Of a stretch of DNA of 64,000 nucleotides, positions 44,542-54,006 are shown in pieces. Position 1 is the stretch's first letter; each line of letters begins with the position of its first letter. Below the pieces are notes generated by a model, which searched no databases, was not told the origin of the DNA, and saw nothing but the letters and a program-made list of their open reading frames with translations. Origin of the DNA: Jejuia sp040720935 (GTDB taxonomy: Bacteria > Bacteroidota > Bacteroidia > Flavobacteriales > Flavobacteriaceae); assembly GCF_040720935.1 (NCBI RefSeq), contig NZ_JBFDAE010000021.1:1-64000 (forward strand), written 5' to 3'. The translations under genes were made by a program, and so were the position numbers.

Positions 44542-46827
44542 CTAATCAAAGCCAATATCGTCAAAAAAGGCAACCACATTGTTTCCGCCAATCTCCTGTA
44601 TTACAAGTTGTGTAAAAGTAGTTGTACCATAAAGTACATCTGCCAATGGCACTGTATAATGGTTCCATTCTCCTGCCGTTGGATTGATAATATAGCCATC
44701 CCATTGCTCGTTAAGTACCAATTTAAACGTTGTGGCATCATCACAATAAATAGAGAACTTAACTACGGCATACCCTGATAAATCAATATTTGTACCTCCC
44801 AATTGGAAGCCTGAATCTGCTGCCATTACATTTTCAATAGAGAACAGACCCGTACTAGGGTTGGATGTACTATCAAAAACGGGTGCTGTCCAACCGCCTA
44901 TCCAGCCAGCATTTAGGTTGTTTTCGGTATATACTTCGTAAGCAAACGTTGGTATTGGCGACTCATAAGTCACATCAAGTCCAATTTCGTCCATATAAAG
45001 TGTATTGGCCGTTAAGCTTGCGTCTCTAATTACGAATTGGTCTAAAACTGTTGTACCATTTGCAATATTTGCTATCGGAATGGTAACGTTTGTCCATTCT
45101 CCTGCTGGGATATTAACGGTTTGTCCGCTACCCCATTGCTCATTTAAAATGAATGTTACAGATGTACCGTTTTCAGAATAGAAAGCAGCATTTACTGTAG
45201 AAAACTGTGTTAAATCCGCCCCTGAACCTCCAATTTGGAAGCCATCATCACCAGCGTAATCTACACGTATGGAATATACGCCAGATTTAACTTGCTCTGT
45301 ATTTGCAAAGTCTGGAGTTGTCCAACCGCCAATCCAAAAGTCTGTATTTAAAGCATCGTCATAAATTTCATAACCATATACCGCTGCTCCAGATGGAGGT
45401 AACGGATATCCTAAAGCTACAGCATCATCATCAGACACCAATACATTATCTATTTCGTGAATGACACCATTAAGCGCACCGATATTAGAATTAACTATGG
45501 CCGCTGCAGGCGCGTTTTCATGGGAAGGCACAAAGCTCATTGCGCCATCATCAAATGTAAAACTATCGCCTTGTAATGTTTCAATGCTCATTCCAGGCGT
45601 TAAACCACTAGCTAATAAAGTACCTGAAGACAAATGATATTCTACTAATCGCTGTAATAATTCTATTTCCTCAGGCGTATCAAAATCATCTAAACTATCA
45701 AAGTTGTTGATGGTTAAAAAGAATGTGGTAAATGCACCATTACTAGGCGCAAATGCCGTTAATTGATCTGTGGATACTTGAGAGGTCAACCCTGCTTTTT
45801 CAATGGCAGCAGTAAATGTTGTAAACTCTTTATCATTACTTCTTTCTACAATATTTAATGTTTTATCCAAAATAGACTGGAAAACCGTATTAGGCAACAA
45901 CACCTTATCTACACCATGGATAACACCATTTATAGCCTGTATATCCGTTAAATTTATTGCGGCATCGGTGTAACTGGTATCATCAATAGACCCATCATCG
46001 CCTATTGAAAAACCTTCACCTTGAACTGTAGTTTGTGTAGTGCCAAGTGCATCTGCCGAAACTAAATTAGCACCGGAAACAACATGATATTGCAATACTT
46101 CAGTTAAGGTATCCACCGGAATATCATCTAAAGTTGTCCACCCAAAAGCGGCTTCTACATCCATCATAAATTTTTCGAATGCTGCATTATTTGGCGCAAG
46201 AACAGTAAAAAGATCGGTACCGTTTAGTGTATCAACTAAATCTGCTTTTGTTAGAGCCGCTGCTAAACTTGAATACTCTGGATTTGCCAAAACATGATCG
46301 ACTAAAGTTGGAGGCAGTAATACATTATCTACAACATGTACAATACCATTTGTAGCACCCATATCTGAAGCACTATCAATTAACATGCCCATACCGTTAA
46401 TGGTTATATCTTCCGAGGCTTCGGTATAAACACTTAAATTAATCCCGTCAGGACCTTTAGCAAGTGTTCTTAAATATCCTGAAGACAAGGTAGAAGCAAA
46501 ATCGGGTGTTGTTGTACTTAACACATGGTTTAATAACACATTTGATAATTCCTCAGCTGATAAGGAAGATATATCCACACTACTAAAAGCCGTATTATTA
46601 GGCGCAAAAACAGTATATGTGGTTGTGCTTTTTAAGGTTTCTGTTAAGCTAGCAGTTTCTAGGGCAGTTGCCAATGTTGATAATTCTGCGGTCTCTGAAA
46701 CTATTTCAGATATATTTTTCGGATTCAAACTTAATTGTTTGTCTAGTACATTATCATCATTGTTACATGATGTAAAAGCGAATGTAGCTATCAACAATAG
46801 GTTGCATAAAATTTTAGATGATTTCAT
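44542..46827 (-). CDS. Surface lipoprotein with three FAS1 domains and two tandem glycan-binding-like modules
   Basis: A 761-residue lipoprotein (lipobox FTSC, Cys21). Three fasciclin-type FAS1 domains span about 36-172, 174-312 and 316-470, each with the H1/H2 features (YTVFAPNNTAF...GIVHVVDNVLL; LFTVLAPNNAAF...GVIHGVDKVLL; LTAFAPSNGAF...GVIHEIDNVLV). Two homologous modules of about 135 residues follow (about 487-625 and 628-761), sharing YE.Y, WIGGWT.P.F, GFQ.GG, LNEQW, GEW and a final DDIG/DEIG. They resemble carbohydrate-binding beta-sandwiches. Position after SusD makes it a candidate surface glycan-binding protein; the FAS1 role is unknown. Confidence 0.85.
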   Translation of the reverse strand: MKSSKILCNLLLIATFAFTSCNNDDNVLDKQLSLNPKNISEIVSETAELSTLATALETASLTETLKSTTTYTVFAPNNTAFSSVDISSLSAEELSNVLLNHVLSTTTPDFASTLSSGYLRTLAKGPDGINLSVYTEASEDITINGMGMLIDSASDMGATNGIVHVVDNVLLPPTLVDHVLANPEYSSLAAALTKADLVDTLNGTDLFTVLAPNNAAFEKFMMDVEAAFGWTTLDDIPVDTLTEVLQYHVVSGANLVSADALGTTQTTVQGEGFSIGDDGSIDDTSYTDAAINLTDIQAINGVIHGVDKVLLPNTVFQSILDKTLNIVERSNDKEFTTFTAAIEKAGLTSQVSTDQLTAFAPSNGAFTTFFLTINNFDSLDDFDTPEEIELLQRLVEYHLSSGTLLASGLTPGMSIETLQGDSFTFDDGAMSFVPSHENAPAAAIVNSNIGALNGVIHEIDNVLVSDDDAVALGYPLPPSGAAVYGYEIYDDALNTDFWIGGWTTPDFANTEQVKSGVYSIRVDYAGDDGFQIGGSGADLTQFSTVNAAFYSENGTSVTFILNEQWGSGQTVNIPAGEWTNVTIPIANIANGTTVLDQFVIRDASLTANTLYMDEIGLDVTYESPIPTFAYEVYTENNLNAGWIGGWTAPVFDSTSNPSTGLFSIENVMAADSGFQLGGTNIDLSGYAVVKFSIYCDDATTFKLVLNEQWDGYIINPTAGEWNHYTVPLADVLYGTTTFTQLVIQEIGGNNVVAFFDDIGFD

Positions 46828-46877
46828 TAATAGATGTTTTTAATATTCGTTAAATCTTAATAGTTAATGTTCTAGGT

Positions 46878-47963
46878 TTACAGAAACCCAAAATCATCTA
46901 CATAGAATATATATTGCGCCATACCAGTTCCAGAAGATTCTTGAAAATCCATTCTAGTAATAGTTTCTGGCAGTCCTCCGTTAGGATAAAAATCGGTAAA
47001 CGGAATCACAAATTTTGTCCATTCCCCAGGCACAAGAGTTAAAGTTACTTGTGCATTAAAATCGTTTAATGCTAAATTCACACTATCGCCAGGTGCTCCT
47101 GTGCCATAAATTGAAACTGTTATAGATTTATAATCTTTAACTTCTATAGTTGCATTTTCAGGCAAAAATGTTAAACCAGACCATCCTTCTCTTAAACTTT
47201 TTATTGAAAAATCTCCTAAAGCCACTTCATTTGAAGCTAACTCATGCGTACCTCCCCATTCTGAAGTTACCCAATCGGCATTTAAGGCATCAATATAAAT
47301 GGAGTAGTTAAATCCGTAAGATTCTGATTTGGCAATAGCACCTCTAGATGTAGCGAGAAAAATAAAAGCCTGTTCTATTCCTGCAGGAACTTCAGCTTGC
47401 ACTTCACTTTCAGATATTATCGTAAAAGTTGCAGGAAGTTCTACCAGGTTTCCATTTTCTTCTGAACCACTCACAAAAGTAACTGATGATGTTTCGGAGA
47501 AATCGCCACCCATTAAGTTCACTACTTTTTTTCCGTTAGCTGTACCTTCAGTAAAATCGGTTATCGTTAAAAGCGAAAAATCATAGTCAACACTACCAAA
47601 AAGATTTTCAACAGTCATCTTATTGTTTTGTCCTAATACAGGGGCATCTTCAGGTATTTGTACAAATGCCACATTATCTTGCAAAAGCGCAGGATTAAAA
47701 GGTGCCTTAAACCCGTTAAAATAAACGGCTACTAAAGAGGCTAAATTTTCACCTCTAATAATATATACATTATCTAAAACGCCTTGAGTTACAGCTTTAT
47801 CTTCCTTAGCCTCACTTACACTCTTAATAACTGGAGGAACGCTGTTAAAGTTGTCTCTTGGCTCATTAAATTCACTTTCACATGATGAAAATGAAAATAA
47901 TACCATTATAAACACACCGCATAAATAGCGATAGTTGCTCATTAAATTAAGTTGTTTTTTCAT
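46878..47963 (-). CDS. IPT/TIG-domain surface glycan-binding lipoprotein
   Basis: A 361-residue lipoprotein, lipobox FSFSSC. An internal Met (MSNYRYLC) 7 codons in is an alternative start. Two IPT/TIG-type Ig folds (about 42-130 and 131-220; NVYIIRGENLASLVAVYFNG) precede a C-terminal module (about 221-361) related to those of the neighbouring FAS1 protein: IYIDALNADW, WGG, LPG/VPGEWTKFVIPFTDF and FYVDDFGFL. It starts 8 bp after the SusD stop, the position of the SusE/SGBP-B class, so it probably holds mannan chains at the outer surface next to SusC/D. Confidence 0.83.
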   Translation of the reverse strand: MKKQLNLMSNYRYLCGVFIMVLFSFSSCESEFNEPRDNFNSVPPVIKSVSEAKEDKAVTQGVLDNVYIIRGENLASLVAVYFNGFKAPFNPALLQDNVAFVQIPEDAPVLGQNNKMTVENLFGSVDYDFSLLTITDFTEGTANGKKVVNLMGGDFSETSSVTFVSGSEENGNLVELPATFTIISESEVQAEVPAGIEQAFIFLATSRGAIAKSESYGFNYSIYIDALNADWVTSEWGGTHELASNEVALGDFSIKSLREGWSGLTFLPENATIEVKDYKSITVSIYGTGAPGDSVNLALNDFNAQVTLTLVPGEWTKFVIPFTDFYPNGGLPETITRMDFQESSGTGMAQYIFYVDDFGFL

Positions 47964-47971
47964 AGTCTTTT

Positions 47972-49543
47972 TTAATTAAAATTATAAGGTACCGGAGCTT
48001 CTAATAAAGCTGGATTGTTTTGTGTCTCTACTGTTGGATAAGGAAACGTTAAATCTTCTAGAGATGCTTGATAGAATTCTGATTGTAATTCTCCGGTATC
48101 ACTATTAAAAGTTCCTCTGTCTGTGTTGCTCAAATAATCTATGGCAAAACTAGGCCCTTGTCTTACGATGTCGTACCAAAATTCGAATTCAAATGCCAAT
48201 TCAATGCGTCGTTCCTTAAATACATCTTCTGCCGTTGGTGCAGCAATTTCGTCCAATCCAGCTCTACGTCTTATTTTGTTAAGAGATTCTGCGCCTCTCG
48301 ACACAGGACCACCACCTTTAAGTGCTGCCTCTGCATGGATTAACAATAACTCTCCATATCTTAAAATATAAGTATTGTTTGAGGTTGTTGTTGTCCCGCT
48401 TCCATCATCCCTAGCAGTAGCATCATCTGAACCTACTACATATTTTTTTAGTCCGTGTCGCGTACCTTGAAAGTCAATACCATCTGGTACAATATAGCCT
48501 CCATTAAGATCTGGATATTCAGCACCTCTTTCCATTATGGTTGCATAAAAGCGAAGATCTCCATCTTCGTAAGCATCCAATAAATCAGGTGAAATCCCTA
48601 TTGCTGAATACCCATCTGCTCCACCTGTGAATCCTGAGGGCGCAAACAAGGATTGAATCCCGTTTCCTTCGGCATATCGACTAGAATTTGTCCATTGTAA
48701 AGCAAAAATAGATTCAGGATTATTATCATTTTCAGGCAAAAACAAATCATAATAACTACCAGAAGGATCGCCATCTGCTCCATCGCCACCATATAATTTA
48801 AATTCTCCAGAATTTATAACTTCATCTGCCAATTGATATGCCATTGGGAAATTTTCTTCGTAAAGATGTATTTTAGAAAGCATTGCTTTTGCCGTACCAC
48901 TAGATATCCTTGCATTTGCATCGTAATTACCGCCTCTAATTTTGCTGTAACAGTTTTCAACAGCAAACTCTAGGTCTAATTTTATGAATTTATAGATGTC
49001 AGCCACAAGATGTCTAGCCACAACAGGTTCCAATACAAAATCGGTATTGTTCTCGATAATTGGAACTGACCCAAAAATCCTAACCAAATAAAAATAGGCT
49101 GTTGCTCTTGAAAATCTGGCTTCTCCCACAGCATTGTTTACAATTGCCTGAGGAATATCTGGATTAACAGCTGTTGGCAACGTATTAATAATATAGTTTG
49201 ATTGACCTACCACCGCATAAAGTGATTCCCAAATTCGTCCTATTTGTGCATTGTTACCATTGACAGAGAAATTTGTAAAATCTGCATTTCTAGGATCCCA
49301 AGTTCTGGCATTTCCAGAACTTAATTCGCCAATTGTCCATATGGTATTCGCATTAAAGTCAAACCAAGGTATGGAGTATAATGCATTTGTAGAAGTTTCT
49401 ACCTGATCTTGAGTTTGGAAAAAATCGGCCACATTAAATGAATCTTCTGGCGGACGATCTAAAAAATCTTCGCTGCACGACGTAAACCCTAATATCAGTA
49501 CTAGGATTAACGTAAATTTTGTTTTTAGTGAATAGTTTTTCAT
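47972..49543 (-). CDS. SusD/RagB-family outer-membrane lipoprotein
   Basis: A 523-residue SusD-like lipoprotein (lipobox GFTSC, Cys23, followed by SEDFLDRPPEDSFN, the usual family opening). TPR-like helices (NAVGEARFSRATAYFYLVRI, NARISSGTAKAMLSKIHLYE) and the C-terminal RRIELAFEFEFWYDIVRQG are present. It forms the hinged lid over its SusC partner and captures oligosaccharide at the surface. Starts 27 bp after the SusC stop. Confidence 0.95.
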   Translation of the reverse strand: MKNYSLKTKFTLILVLILGFTSCSEDFLDRPPEDSFNVADFFQTQDQVETSTNALYSIPWFDFNANTIWTIGELSSGNARTWDPRNADFTNFSVNGNNAQIGRIWESLYAVVGQSNYIINTLPTAVNPDIPQAIVNNAVGEARFSRATAYFYLVRIFGSVPIIENNTDFVLEPVVARHLVADIYKFIKLDLEFAVENCYSKIRGGNYDANARISSGTAKAMLSKIHLYEENFPMAYQLADEVINSGEFKLYGGDGADGDPSGSYYDLFLPENDNNPESIFALQWTNSSRYAEGNGIQSLFAPSGFTGGADGYSAIGISPDLLDAYEDGDLRFYATIMERGAEYPDLNGGYIVPDGIDFQGTRHGLKKYVVGSDDATARDDGSGTTTTSNNTYILRYGELLLIHAEAALKGGGPVSRGAESLNKIRRRAGLDEIAAPTAEDVFKERRIELAFEFEFWYDIVRQGPSFAIDYLSNTDRGTFNSDTGELQSEFYQASLEDLTFPYPTVETQNNPALLEAPVPYNFN

Positions 49544-49570
49544 TGTGTTTTTTCTTTAAGTTAGCTACGA

Positions 49571-52500
49571 TTAAAATTCAACGTTAAAACCCATGGTAAA
49601 GGTTCTTGGTGATGGATAACGTCCTGCATCGATACCTGTTAAAAGCGTATTTTGATTAAATGATCCTATCTCTGGATCGTATCCTGAATAGTTTGTAAAT
49701 GTGAAAAGGTTTTGAATACTTCCATAAACTCTAAGGGTACTTATACCTACTTTTTCTGATACTTTAGAATTAAGTGTATAACCTAGAGTTACGTTTTGGA
49801 TTCTTAAATAAGAACCATCCTCAATATATCTATCTGAAATTTCAATATTACGCGTATCATTTCTCGCTAATCTTGGAGCAGTTCCATCAGGATTTTCAAC
49901 AGACCAAAAATCCAAAACAGAAGGTGCTTGATTCGTAAACGTTCTATTTCCTGCGGTCAACAATCTACCTATGCCATTAAAAACATCATTACCATAAGAG
50001 CCTTGAAGGAAAACTGAAGCATCAAAACTTTTATATTTGAATGAGTTTTGGAAACCAAATGTGAAATCTGGATGCGGATTTCCAATAACGGTTGCATCAT
50101 TGCCATCAATAACGCCATCATCATTCTGGTCTTTAAACTTGATATCGCCTAACCAAGTTGAGTTAAAAAGCGCATCTTCAAAAGGCCTTCCGAATTGAAC
50201 TGGAGCATCTTTAAAGTCGTCAACTGATCTAAAAATGCCTTCAACTTCAAGTCCGTAAAACAACCCTAACGGATCACCTGCTCTTGTAATCGTTATGTTT
50301 TGTTGTCCGTCATAATTTATGTTCATAGCACCGTTAATTCTTGGCACATTTCCTAAATCGGTTACTTCATTTTTATAGTGAGATACAGTTAATGAGGTAT
50401 TCCACGAAAAATTCTTACTAGCATCTGTTCCATAGTTTAAGGTCACATCAATTCCCTTGTTTACCATTTCTCCCAAGTTAACCCAAGGTGCTTCTATAGC
50501 ACCAGGAGCCATACCTCCTGTAATAAGGTTTGTTGAAGCAAATTGGTATAGGAAATCTTTTGAAACTTTGTTATAAACTTCAATCGAAGCCGTTAAGTTA
50601 TTATTAAAAAGAGAAAAATCCAATCCGATATTGGTTTGTGTTGAAGATTCCCAAATTAAATCTGGATTAGCAAAATTGGTCACTAGAAAACCTGTACCCA
50701 ATCCTGTATTAGCAGGGTTCAACCTAGAACCGTATGCGAAATTTGGTATGTTTTGATTACCAACTTCCCCATAACCACCATAAAGTTTTATGTTTTGAAT
50801 ACCGTCAAATCCGTCCATGAAAGATTCCTTAGAAAGTTTCCATGCCCCAGATATTGAAGGGAAGTACCCCCATTTGTTACCTGCTGCAAATTTTGAAGAA
50901 CCATCAGCTCTCATGGATGCAGTAACACTATATTTATTATCGAATGAATAGATAACTCTTCCGAAGTAAGATTCCAAAGCGTTACTTCCTTTAAACTGAG
51001 TATTGTTATCATCAGCATCACCTGTTCCCAAAACCGGAAAATCGTTACCTACAAAATTACCATCTGTAGAAGTTATACCACCATAACTGGATTCTTGCGA
51101 TTCTGCACCAATCATTACGGTAAGATCATGCTTATCACCAAATCGATTATTGTAGGTTAAAAAGTTTTTAATGACCCAAAAATCATTATAATTATTGGCA
51201 ACGCTTAGGGTGTTGTTTTCTACTTCAATTTCTCCGTACTGATAACGTGGTGTAAACTGGCTATTGATACTTGTTCCAAAATCGCCACCAAACTCTGTTC
51301 TATGCGTTAGGTTTTTTGCGATTTTAAATTCAGCAAAAATATTTCCTAGTATTCTGTTTCTTCTTAAATTGTTTTTTAAGCTTAATGCTTTTGCAATTGG
51401 ATTTTCGGTTCTAAAATCATCGCTTAAACTTGGTCCTGCAAAACTTCCGTCAGGATTAAATACTGAAATCGACGGACTGTTTAAAAGTGATAAACCAATA
51501 ATTCCATCACTTCTTCCATTTAAAGTTACTTTTTCGTTTGTTCTACTTGCAGTAACATTTATGCCTACTTTAATTTTATCGCTCAATTTTGCATTAATAT
51601 TTGCTCTTACCGTAGAACGGTTAAATCCAGAACCAATAACGGTACCTTCTTGCTCTAAATGACCCGCAGATACAAAATAATTAATACCATCGTTACCACC
51701 TTGAAATGAAACTTGGTAACTTTCCATAGGCGCATTATCAAATATCTCTTGTTGCCAGTTAGTGCCTTGACCTAATAAATTTGGATGTGTAAATTCCACG
51801 ATAGGGTCAATACCGTATATCTCGTTTATAGAATTTTGGAGTCTTGCATAATCTGGTAATGACAAAACGTCTATTTTATTTGTAGGTTGTTGAATTGCTA
51901 TAAAAGAATTGAAAGTTACAGTTCCTTTGCCTTGCTTTCCCCTTTTGGTAGTAATAATTACAACACCATTAGATCCTCTTGAACCATAAATTGCAGTTGC
52001 CGAAGCATCTTTTAAAATGTTTATGCTTTCTATATCGTTTTGGTTGATCGAGTTTAGGGGACTAGTCCCTCCTTCTTCAGATTCGCCAGGTACAGGCACG
52101 CCATCAATAATATACAATGGCTCACTAGAACCAGAAAGTGTGTTTACTCCACGGATTCTTACCGATACCGCTGCTCCAGGCTGACCAGAGTTTGTGGTAA
52201 CACTAACACCAGAGGCACGCCCTTGCATCATTTGATCTACACTTACCTGGGGAATGGTTTTTAAATCGGAAACCGCAACTGTTGCGACTGCTCCAGAAAT
52301 ATCCTCTTTTAATTGAGACCCATAACCTATAACAACAACTTCACTTAAAGTTGCAATATCATCTTCCATTGTGATATCAATTGTACTTCTTCCATTAACC
52401 TTAACTTCTTGGTTTAAAAAACCTACGTAGCTAAAGACCAATGTTCCTGAGTTTGCTACAGAAATACTGTAAACCCCATCAAAATCGGTTACCGCCCCAT

Positions 52501-52675
52501 TAGCTGTTCCTTTTACAAGAACGTTAACACCGGGTAGAGGTAAATTGTTAGAATCTTTTACAATCCCACTTACAGTAATTTGAGCAAAACAAATTTGACT
52601 TACCAGAAGGAATAAGGCTATAAAGCCAAATCGTTTTGGTTTGCAAATCGTAGTTCCCATCATAAATTTTTGCAT
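49571..52675 (-). CDS. SusC/RagA-family TonB-dependent oligosaccharide transporter
   Basis: A 1034-residue outer-membrane transporter. Signal peptide 1-31; carboxypeptidase-D-like domain about 32-118 (GIVKDSNNLPLPGVNVLVKG); SusC signature and plug (LSEVVVIGYGSQLKEDISGA then VRIRGVNTLSGSSEPLYIID, GVPVP); barrel to the C-terminal strand RTFTMGFNVEF. It imports oligosaccharides, here most likely manno-oligosaccharides, with the SusD lid encoded downstream. First gene of the minus-strand operon; its promoter must lie in 52676-52980. Confidence 0.96.
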   Translation of the reverse strand: MQKFMMGTTICKPKRFGFIALFLLVSQICFAQITVSGIVKDSNNLPLPGVNVLVKGTANGAVTDFDGVYSISVANSGTLVFSYVGFLNQEVKVNGRSTIDITMEDDIATLSEVVVIGYGSQLKEDISGAVATVAVSDLKTIPQVSVDQMMQGRASGVSVTTNSGQPGAAVSVRIRGVNTLSGSSEPLYIIDGVPVPGESEEGGTSPLNSINQNDIESINILKDASATAIYGSRGSNGVVIITTKRGKQGKGTVTFNSFIAIQQPTNKIDVLSLPDYARLQNSINEIYGIDPIVEFTHPNLLGQGTNWQQEIFDNAPMESYQVSFQGGNDGINYFVSAGHLEQEGTVIGSGFNRSTVRANINAKLSDKIKVGINVTASRTNEKVTLNGRSDGIIGLSLLNSPSISVFNPDGSFAGPSLSDDFRTENPIAKALSLKNNLRRNRILGNIFAEFKIAKNLTHRTEFGGDFGTSINSQFTPRYQYGEIEVENNTLSVANNYNDFWVIKNFLTYNNRFGDKHDLTVMIGAESQESSYGGITSTDGNFVGNDFPVLGTGDADDNNTQFKGSNALESYFGRVIYSFDNKYSVTASMRADGSSKFAAGNKWGYFPSISGAWKLSKESFMDGFDGIQNIKLYGGYGEVGNQNIPNFAYGSRLNPANTGLGTGFLVTNFANPDLIWESSTQTNIGLDFSLFNNNLTASIEVYNKVSKDFLYQFASTNLITGGMAPGAIEAPWVNLGEMVNKGIDVTLNYGTDASKNFSWNTSLTVSHYKNEVTDLGNVPRINGAMNINYDGQQNITITRAGDPLGLFYGLEVEGIFRSVDDFKDAPVQFGRPFEDALFNSTWLGDIKFKDQNDDGVIDGNDATVIGNPHPDFTFGFQNSFKYKSFDASVFLQGSYGNDVFNGIGRLLTAGNRTFTNQAPSVLDFWSVENPDGTAPRLARNDTRNIEISDRYIEDGSYLRIQNVTLGYTLNSKVSEKVGISTLRVYGSIQNLFTFTNYSGYDPEIGSFNQNTLLTGIDAGRYPSPRTFTMGFNVEF

Positions 52676-52980
52676 ATTATTTAGTGTTAGTTGGTAATTA
52701 TTTAATTCATAATAAACCCCATGATATATTATAAAAATGATAAACGAAAGAGATGTTTATTATGAAATTCAAAATTAGAACAAATGCTAACATGTCGTTA
52801 ATATTATTTTGTCAAATACCAATAAAATTATATAAAATAGCAGAAATTATTTGACACCGACCACAAATTAGCAGACGAGAAGATGTCGATCAGATAAATT
52901 CGATCCACCTGATCGGTTATTTTCTTTAATCACCACGAAAGATTAATACAATTGAAGATATTACATATTAACAATGACTC
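52676..52980. promoter_or_regulatory. Control region between SusC and the AraC-type regulator gene
   Basis: AT-rich, no gene. An inverted repeat CGATCAG (52887-52893) / CTGATCG (52909-52915) with a 15-nt spacer lies 65 bp beyond the regulator's stop and 210 bp upstream of SusC; it could be an operator or a weak terminator. On the minus strand TAATTTTG (52770-52777) fits the -7 consensus about 95 bp before the SusC start, but no clear -33 box accompanies it. Confidence 0.4.
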
Positions 52981-53859
52981 CTACAAAATCCTTTTAATAC
53001 CCGAGAATTCTTTTTTATACTGACTTGGCGTGGTGTTTTTGAGCTTTTTAAAGACCCGGTTGAAATTAGCAATATTATTGAAACCGCAATTGAAAGCCAC
53101 CTCGGAAATACTAGCGTCGTTCTCAATAAGCTTGATGGCAGCAAAACCTATGCGCACATCATTGACATAATCCACAAAGGTCTTCCCTGTTCTTTTTTTC
53201 ATAAACCTATTAAAGGACACGGGACTCATATTTATCAGTTCAGAAGCGTCCGCCAACATTATTTTTTGGTCATAATGCTCTTGAACAAATTCATAAATCA
53301 CCTTTATTTTATCACTATTGTCAAAGCTATCCCTGTTCGTGGTATAAGTCGACAGCAATCTCTGGTTTCTTGAATTTGCCAAATCGTGTAACATGGAAAT
53401 AAACTCCAAAAAATAATCCATACCATCAAGCTTAGAAAGCTGCTTGATACGGTCATGAGCCTCCAATGCCGTTTTTTTTGAAAACAAAACACCATGCGCT
53501 GACCTATGGAACATATCCTTAATAGACTTCATGATCTTCTTGTTCAAAAGCCCCTCATTAAATAAATCTTCATGAAACTGAAGTGTAATTTCATGTATGT
53601 TTTTGCTTTTACAGTTATGTGTCTGCCAGCCGTGGTGAAGATTTGGACCCACCAAAACCAGTTCCAACTCTTCAATATCTTCAATGCTATCACCAACAAT
53701 CCTTCTGACACCCTTTCCATTGCCAATAAAATTCAACTCATATTCAGGATGAAAATGCACCGGAAAATCAAATTCCTTCTTCACCCTATCAAACACCAAA
53801 AAACTATCTTCTGGAGACAATGGAGTAATCTCTCTATGTATATTTTTTAGTAAATTCAT
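52981..53859 (-). CDS. AraC-family transcriptional regulator of the mannan locus
   Basis: A 292-residue AraC/XylS regulator. An N-terminal cupin sensor (about 15-110, FPVHFHPEYELNFIGNGKG) precedes two helix-turn-helix motifs at about 185-285 (DASELINMSPVSFNRFMKKR and SISEVAFNCGFNNIANFNRV, then FKKLKNTTPSQYKKEF). It lies between the two divergent arms of the locus, and is probably the local activator responding to a sugar. Unlike many Bacteroidota PULs no hybrid two-component or ECF sigma regulator is present. Confidence 0.9.
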   Translation of the reverse strand: MNLLKNIHREITPLSPEDSFLVFDRVKKEFDFPVHFHPEYELNFIGNGKGVRRIVGDSIEDIEELELVLVGPNLHHGWQTHNCKSKNIHEITLQFHEDLFNEGLLNKKIMKSIKDMFHRSAHGVLFSKKTALEAHDRIKQLSKLDGMDYFLEFISMLHDLANSRNQRLLSTYTTNRDSFDNSDKIKVIYEFVQEHYDQKIMLADASELINMSPVSFNRFMKKRTGKTFVDYVNDVRIGFAAIKLIENDASISEVAFNCGFNNIANFNRVFKKLKNTTPSQYKKEFSGIKRIL

Positions 53860-54006
53860 GCTTTATGGGTTAATAGTTTGTTTATTTGATAAAATAATAC
53901 TAGTAAAATGCGAAATATGAAATTAGGTTTGTAACTGTAAAATTTAGATTCAATAAATCTACAATATTTTATACTTTCTATAATACAAAAACATCAAAAA
54001 ATCAGT

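Noticed and set aside
50000..51700. Plus-strand frames opposite SusC, including a 132-codon one at 51264-51662
   Set aside because: Shadows of the SusC coding sequence with no independent support.
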